64,000 nucleotides of DNA, taken from assembly GCF_901482695.1 (NCBI RefSeq), contig NZ_LR590484.1:1612001-1676000 (forward strand), read 5' to 3'. The stretch is from Sphingobacterium thalpophilum. GTDB lineage: Bacteria; Bacteroidota; Bacteroidia; Sphingobacteriales; Sphingobacteriaceae. The stretch's first letter is position 1, and every line of letters starts with the position of its first letter. The notes under the pieces were generated by a model. That model did no database searches and was not told the origin of the DNA. It was given only the letters and a program-made list of their open reading frames with translations. The position numbers and the translations under genes are program-made. Below, one piece after another: positions 59,475 to 64,000 of this stretch.

Positions 59475-59707
59475 TTATTGGATTTTAACTGGATAAACAT
59501 AATCACCTTATGTTAGTATAGTTTTTTTAAATCGTTAAATTAAAGTAAAAAGAATTACATCTTTTATTTCTAAGCCATAGTTCGATTATTAGAATTCTTA
59601 AGGTTAGGGGCATTATGCGCGCACCTAACAGTAATACGCTGTCTTTATGCAAAATTAATATTTAAGTAATATTAAAACAGCAATTTGTGTGGATTAGCGA
59701 TATCTAA

Positions 59708-60013
59708 ATGGACTATAAACAGGTATCTGATATAGAATTATGGCAAGGCTGTCGGCAGGATGACCTGCAGGCGTATAATGAACTATTTTCCAGATTCTAT
59801 TCGAGGATGCTCCATCTTGTTTCCCGCTACGTGAGCGATACTATGAAAGCGGAAGAACTGTGCATGGATCAGTTGTTCCACATGTGGGTCAAACGGCAAC
59901 ATTACCGAAATAGACAGTTTATTTACAAGCTGAACAGAAAATATTTTGGTGATATACTTTTTGATAGACTCATTGTGGCAAATATTAATGCTGCTAAACG
60001 AAGAATCAGTTAG
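59708..60013 (+). CDS. Truncated ECF-type sigma factor, region 2 only
   Basis: 101 residues. DIELWQGCRQDDLQAYNELFSRFYSRMLHLVSRYVSD and AEELCMDQLFHMWVKR match sigma-70 region 2 (core-binding and -10 recognition). No region 4 helix-turn-helix follows: the C-terminal 35 residues are unrelated, and the next 100 bases are AT-rich with no continuing frame. It may be a remnant or a small protein that still binds core polymerase. It sits just upstream of the sugar locus, where intact SusA/ECF-type regulators are often found. Confidence 0.55.
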   Translation: MDYKQVSDIELWQGCRQDDLQAYNELFSRFYSRMLHLVSRYVSDTMKAEELCMDQLFHMWVKRQHYRNRQFIYKLNRKYFGDILFDRLIVANINAAKRRIS

Positions 60014-60071
60014 GAATATTATAAAAATCGTTAAAAAAAATAAAAAATATTTGGTTTTAAAATTTATATAC

Positions 60072-60079
60072 TATATTCG
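60072..60079 (+). promoter_or_regulatory. -7 element of the sugar operon
   Basis: TATATTCG at 60072-60079 is a near-consensus TAnnTTTG, with TTG at 60051-60053 18 bases upstream as -33 box. The operator palindrome lies directly downstream. Confidence 0.55.
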
Positions 60080-60086
60080 CAATATA

Positions 60087-60106
60087 TAGCAAAACCGGTT
60101 TTGCTA
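60087..60106 (+). promoter_or_regulatory. LacI-type operator palindrome upstream of the ROK kinase gene
   Basis: TAGCAAAACCGGTTTTGCTA is a perfect 20-bp palindrome with the central CG dyad of LacI/GalR-family operators. It lies immediately after the predicted -7 element and 34 bases before the start codon. A repressor there would block initiation. Confidence 0.75.
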
Positions 60107-60140
60107 GAGTTATTTACTAATAACCAATTTTAAAAACAAA

Positions 60141-61001
60141 ATGCCTCATACTGACAATTTATTTTTATGTGCTGATTTAGGCGGTACACATTGTTCATCG
60201 GGTCTTGTGCAGGTGTCATCTGGGTATGTCCTAGAAGGATCCTATTTCCGGGGGAATGTAAATAGCCTTGCGGAAAGAGGGCAGATCTTGTCTGAGATAA
60301 AAGAAACGATTGATAAGACGCTGAGCGCAGCCACGGTTCGTCCATCCAAAATTTTTATATCCTGTCCCGGTCCTTTCGATTATGAAAATGGCATATCTTT
60401 AATGGACGGCATGAATAAATATCAAGCCCTGCTACATGTTAATCTAAAAAAATTTTTTTCGGCTATCACTGGTGTTGATGTAGCGTCAATCTACTTTTAT
60501 AATGACGCTTCGGCTTTTTTATTGGGGGAGGTTGTCAATAAAAAGATGGAAACTAGGCGCGTTGTAGGGCTGACCTTAGGAACAGGACTGGGCTCTTCGC
60601 TTTATGAAAATGGGACAATCGTAGATCTCAATTTAGGATCAGCAAGATTTCATACGGGCATCGTTGAAGATGTGATCTCGACCCGCGGGATGCTGTCGCA
60701 TTTAAAAGAAGTATTTGGATCCGCGCCGGTAAGCAATATAAAAGACTTGGTACACCTGGATGGTCTGGATGAGTACAGAAAGGAAGCTTTTGGTTTCTTA
60801 AGCGAGCAGCTGGTTGCTTTCATTAAGGAATATATCTGTCCATTAAACCCTGATTCAATAATCATTGGAGGCAGTATTGCCAAAGCACACATCTATTTTT
60901 TTGATAAGCTCCGGTCTGCCCTTGATGTGGATCTGTCCCTTGCATCATTTGATGAACGCAACTTATTTCTTGGATTAACCCTTAAGACATTTAGTATATG
61001 A
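60141..61001 (+). CDS. ROK family sugar kinase (glucokinase-like)
   Basis: 286 residues. The N-terminal phosphate-binding loop is CADLGGTHCSSG; LTLGTGLGSSLYENG is the second ATP/sugar motif; IIIGGSIAKA the third. The ROK family zinc motif (CxCGxxGC) is absent, so it belongs to the zinc-free kinase branch and may use glucose, mannose or fructose. Its stop overlaps the start of the transporter gene by four bases (ATGA), so the two are coupled. It would phosphorylate the sugar brought in by the transporter. Confidence 0.88.
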   Translation: MPHTDNLFLCADLGGTHCSSGLVQVSSGYVLEGSYFRGNVNSLAERGQILSEIKETIDKTLSAATVRPSKIFISCPGPFDYENGISLMDGMNKYQALLHVNLKKFFSAITGVDVASIYFYNDASAFLLGEVVNKKMETRRVVGLTLGTGLGSSLYENGTIVDLNLGSARFHTGIVEDVISTRGMLSHLKEVFGSAPVSNIKDLVHLDGLDEYRKEAFGFLSEQLVAFIKEYICPLNPDSIIIGGSIAKAHIYFFDKLRSALDVDLSLASFDERNLFLGLTLKTFSI

Positions 61002-62275
61002 AACCCGTCTGGAAATTTACATTAATCGCTTCTTTGGGCGGCTTTTTGTTCGGTTTTGAAACAGCCGTAATCTCGGGTGCAGAACAGATTATACAGAAAC
61101 TCTGGCATCTGGATGCTGTCCGTCACGGACTTACCGTATCGATCTCCCTGATCGGGACCATTATAGGAGCCATAGTCGCCGGACGTATGGCCGACCGTTA
61201 TGGGCGCAAACCCGTGCTTTATTTTGTTGCCTCTTTATACCTGCTCTCGGCGTTGGGCTGTGCATTAGCTTCCATATGGGAACTTTTCCTGCTCTTCCGT
61301 TTGCTGGGCGGACTTGCTGTCGGCATCAGCTCTGTGGTCGGACCGGTATATACGTCTGAAATAGCGCCAGCAAAAGACCGGGGCAAACTTACAGGAACCT
61401 TTCAGATTATGATCGTACTTGGCATTTTTACTGCCTACCTGACCAATTTTCTCTTTATGAGCGTTGAATCTGCCGGCTGGCGATACATGCTCGGTATCAT
61501 GGCGGTTCCTGCCCTATTATTTGTGCTGTTATTGAATCTCATTCCCGAAAGTCCCAGATGGCTGCTGCAGCGCGGACAGGCCGATAAAGCGCGTGCAAGT
61601 TATCTGCGGCTAGAAACAGCGGCTGAGATGTTGGGCAACCAGCCCCAAATACCAGCTAAAAATGTCAGCCTATTTCAAAAAAGATATGCCAGGCCGATAC
61701 TTTTTGCGGTTCTGCTGGCATTCTTCAATCAAATGACAGGGATCAATGCGATCTTATATTATGCCCCGCGGATCTTTGAAATGGCTGGTTTTAATGCAGA
61801 GCTGGCCTACCTTCAGCCTATTTTTATCGGCGGTACCAATTTGCTCTTCACCTTGGCCGGCATGAGCATTATCGATCGTTTTGGCCGGAAGAAATTGCTG
61901 CTGACGGGTGCAATCGGCATGTTCTTATTCCTGCTATTGGCTGCATTTGGCCTAAAAGGAGTAAATCCGCAGTTTTTACTTTTTTATATCATGGGATTTA
62001 TAGCATCTTTTGCCTTATCACAGGGGGCTGTTATCTGGGTGTTTCTGGCCGAAATTTTCCCCAATGAGGTCCGCGCACAAGGCTCTTCACTGGGAAGTAC
62101 GACGCATTGGCTGTTCGCGGCCATTATATCCTGGGTGTTTCCCATTATCGTAGAAGGGAGCGTGCTCGGCGGTTATTATGTTTTTCTTTTTTATGCACTG
62201 ATGGTCGTTGCTTCGTTCGTTTTTATCCTATTTATGCCTGAAACGAAAGGTAAAGCACTTGAGGAAATAAATTGA
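60998..62275 (+). CDS. Sugar porter, major facilitator superfamily
   Basis: 425 residues, 12 membrane helices. ADRYGRKPVLY and DRFGRKKLLL are the loop 2-3 and 8-9 motifs, PESPRWLL the loop 6-7 motif and PETKGKALEE the C-terminal one, the mark of XylE/GalP/GLUT-type sugar/H+ symporters. A sequence such as GAEQIIQKLW and FNQMTGINAILYYAPRIF fits hexose or pentose binding. It imports monosaccharide into the cytoplasm, coupled to the ROK kinase just upstream. Confidence 0.92.
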   Translation: MKPVWKFTLIASLGGFLFGFETAVISGAEQIIQKLWHLDAVRHGLTVSISLIGTIIGAIVAGRMADRYGRKPVLYFVASLYLLSALGCALASIWELFLLFRLLGGLAVGISSVVGPVYTSEIAPAKDRGKLTGTFQIMIVLGIFTAYLTNFLFMSVESAGWRYMLGIMAVPALLFVLLLNLIPESPRWLLQRGQADKARASYLRLETAAEMLGNQPQIPAKNVSLFQKRYARPILFAVLLAFFNQMTGINAILYYAPRIFEMAGFNAELAYLQPIFIGGTNLLFTLAGMSIIDRFGRKKLLLTGAIGMFLFLLLAAFGLKGVNPQFLLFYIMGFIASFALSQGAVIWVFLAEIFPNEVRAQGSSLGSTTHWLFAAIISWVFPIIVEGSVLGGYYVFLFYALMVVASFVFILFMPETKGKALEEIN

Positions 62276-62353
62276 GCCCTAATCATATTAAATAATTATT
62301 AATTCTCCATCATGATGCGATAGTGTAGTATAAACTTCTTAGTTTCGCTTTGC

Positions 62354-62365
62354 AAAACCGGTTTT
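62354..62365 (+). promoter_or_regulatory. Second LacI-type operator, upstream of the GH130 gene
   Basis: The core AAAACCGGTTTT is identical to that of the 60087 site, with GC on the left arm but not on the right, so it is less perfect. It lies 72 bases ahead of the GH130 start. Both units probably answer to one repressor encoded outside the window. Confidence 0.7.
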
Positions 62366-62437
62366 CTATAGTCGTTTACTTGTTTTGACGACGATAAATA
62401 TATTTTCAATAACACCCTATATTAAATTAGCTGAAAT

Positions 62438-63613
62438 ATGATAAAACAAATTAAAAATCTGTACAAGCCCCTATCCATAATGACGATTATGTTCACTTTT
62501 TGGGGCTGTAGCACGCAAAAACAACAAACCCATACTGCCCAAGACTGGGTGATGGGCGGTTTTGTTCGTCCAGCAGGGGTAAACCCAGTCATTGAGCCGG
62601 ATAGTACGACAACTTTTATGGATCCCATGTATGGAAAAGCAGTGCATTGGGAGAATAATGACACTTTCAACCCCGCGGCCGTTGTAAAAGGCGATAGTAT
62701 TTATGTGCTTTATCGGGCCGAAGATAAAACTGGTATAAAAATCGGACATCGGACTTCCCGGCTTGGACTTGCCTCGAGTGCGGATGGGACACATTTTAAT
62801 CGCCGGCATACGCCTGTTTTTTATCCCGCAGATGATAGTCAGCGTGAATTTGAGTGGCCAGGCGGAACTGAGGATCCTCGGATAGCAGAAGCTGCGGATG
62901 GCACCTATGTGATGTTCTATACGCAGTGGAACCGAAAAGTACCCCGCTTGGGTGTGGCCACCTCAAGGGATCTTAAAAACTGGACGAAATATGGCCCTAT
63001 TTTTAAAAAATCGAAAGTACTGCCTGACCTGGTCAACAGATCGCATAAATCCGCGTCGATCGTCACCAAACTGGAGCACGGCAAGCAGCTGATTGCTAAA
63101 GTAAACGGGAAGTACTGGATGTATTGGGGCGAGCATGGGGTATATGGCGCCACCTCAGACAATCTGGTAGATTGGGAACCGATTGTCGATGAAAGGGGTG
63201 AACTGAAAGCATTCATCTCTCCCAGGGAGGGGTATTTTGATAGTTCTTTAACAGAATGCGGCCCGCCAGCCATCCTGACAGATAAAGGAATCCTGCTATT
63301 GTACAACGGTAAAAACCATCCTGAAAAAGGAGATAAGCGGTTTAACAGAGGCACTTATTCGGCGGGGCAGGTTCTTTTCGACAGCAAAGATCCGGGTAAA
63401 GTATTGGCAAGGATGGACGTGCCTTTTTTAAGGCCCATGGAAGCGTTTGAAAAAAGCGGACAGTATGTAGACGGTACAGTGTTTATTGAAGGTCTTGTAT
63501 ATTTTCAGCAGAAATGGTTTCTCTACTATGGCTGCGCTGACTCAAAAGTAGGAGTGGCCATTTTTGATCCTGAGAAGCCAGCTGCTCTGGATCCGCTGCC
63601 TAAAGTGAAATAA
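62438..63613 (+). CDS. Exported glycoside hydrolase family 130 protein
   Basis: 391 residues with an N-terminal membrane segment and lipobox TFWGCS (Cys near residue 24). The beta-propeller holds the GH130 motif GGTEDPRI near residue 142, with FNPAA near residue 77 and HKSASIV near residue 203. GH130 includes beta-mannoside phosphorylases and beta-1,2-mannosidases. As a lipoprotein outside the cytoplasm it would lack the phosphate-sugar uptake needed for phosphorolysis, so hydrolysis of beta-mannosides is more likely; this is inference. Confidence 0.87.
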   Translation: MIKQIKNLYKPLSIMTIMFTFWGCSTQKQQTHTAQDWVMGGFVRPAGVNPVIEPDSTTTFMDPMYGKAVHWENNDTFNPAAVVKGDSIYVLYRAEDKTGIKIGHRTSRLGLASSADGTHFNRRHTPVFYPADDSQREFEWPGGTEDPRIAEAADGTYVMFYTQWNRKVPRLGVATSRDLKNWTKYGPIFKKSKVLPDLVNRSHKSASIVTKLEHGKQLIAKVNGKYWMYWGEHGVYGATSDNLVDWEPIVDERGELKAFISPREGYFDSSLTECGPPAILTDKGILLLYNGKNHPEKGDKRFNRGTYSAGQVLFDSKDPGKVLARMDVPFLRPMEAFEKSGQYVDGTVFIEGLVYFQQKWFLYYGCADSKVGVAIFDPEKPAALDPLPKVK

Positions 63614-63685
63614 GTTTAGATGTATATCGCCAAATTGAAGAACATCTACGTTTACAACATAATAACCATATAGAAATCTTATAGT

Positions 63686-64000
63686 ATGATACAGCGTGAT
63701 TTGAATGTACCCTACAAAAAAGCTTTAAAAGCGAGCTTGTTAGGGATTGCACTAATGACATCCGCGGCTTACGGACATGAGCGTTGGGACAATAGTCCCA
63801 TACACGTGTCCATTGCCAAAGCTCCCGTCCAGATAAACGGACAAGTTGTGGATGCCGCCAATAATCCGATTGCAGGAGCTACTGTACAAATAAAGCGTAC
63901 TCCATCCATCGGAACCAGTACGGACGGTACTGGAAAATTTTCCATTGCAGCAGAACCCGATGAAACGCTGCTGATATCTGCCACTGGCTATAAAAGTCAG
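63686..64000 (+). CDS. SusC-like TonB-dependent receptor, 3' end outside the window
   Basis: The first 105 residues only. ATG 63686 opens a signal-bearing leader (ALKASLLGIALMTSAAYG), then the CarboxypepD-regulatory-like domain (INGQVVDAANNPIAGATVQIKR and DETLLISATGYKSQ) that opens SusC-family outer membrane receptors. SusD and further genes probably follow. Together with the GH130, porter and kinase genes it marks a polysaccharide utilisation locus, probably for a mannose-containing glycan. Confidence 0.85.
   Translation, partial: MIQRDLNVPYKKALKASLLGIALMTSAAYGHERWDNSPIHVSIAKAPVQINGQVVDAANNPIAGATVQIKRTPSIGTSTDGTGKFSIAAEPDETLLISATGYKSQ

Overview
The window is chromosomal DNA of a Bacteroidota bacterium, most likely Sphingobacteriaceae (Sphingobacterium-like). 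The signs are SusC/TonB-type receptors, a GLPGLI protein, DUF2147 and DoxX proteins, a CzcA-TolC fusion, several TAnnTTTG-type -7 promoter elements and few strong Shine-Dalgarno sequences. The genus is inferred from gene content, not proven. No rRNA, tRNA or CRISPR array was seen.

Layout. 1-7.5 kb is core: the 3' part of a tail-specific protease, two universal stress proteins, DoxX, LD-carboxypeptidase and metG. 7.6-13.6 kb looks like a copper-uptake locus. It holds two small paralogous CxGxC proteins, a lipoprotein, a TonB receptor carrying the CxxxM/HxM ligand pattern of OprC-type copper receptors, an MbnP-like lipoprotein and an MbnH/MauG-like di-haem protein. 13.8-41.6 kb is mostly housekeeping: a GLPGLI/beta-barrel pair, an Rrf2 regulator, a PafA-like phosphatase, uvrA, a GMC oxidoreductase, ecotin, typA, kbl, an ABC permease, a Zn/Cd P-type ATPase, hipB with a frameshifted hipA, pgi, prfB with its programmed frameshift, and a hyaluronan-synthase-like glycosyltransferase with a UDP-sugar dehydrogenase.

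42.3-54.5 kb is a metal-efflux island between two IS256-family elements in the same orientation. It carries a CzcA-CzcC fusion, CzcB, a cytochrome b, a PAP2 phosphatase and an SPCP-type P1B ATPase. The island is visibly more AT-rich than the core, which suggests transfer. 54.6-59.5 kb is a run of minus-strand genes (phosphoribosyltransferase, serine hydrolase, broken alcohol dehydrogenase, secreted proteins, a third Usp). 60.1-64 kb is the start of a carbohydrate utilisation locus: ROK kinase, sugar porter, exported GH130 and a SusC-like receptor that runs off the window. It carries two near-identical LacI-type operator palindromes.

Most notable observations: the copper locus and its small CxGxC proteins, which share an architecture (N-terminal hydrophobic segment, K-x-KP motif, C-terminal [FW]xPP tail) with a small protein of the Czc island; the paired operators of the sugar locus; the composite-transposon-like island; and reading-frame events in prfB (programmed), hipA and the second transposase.
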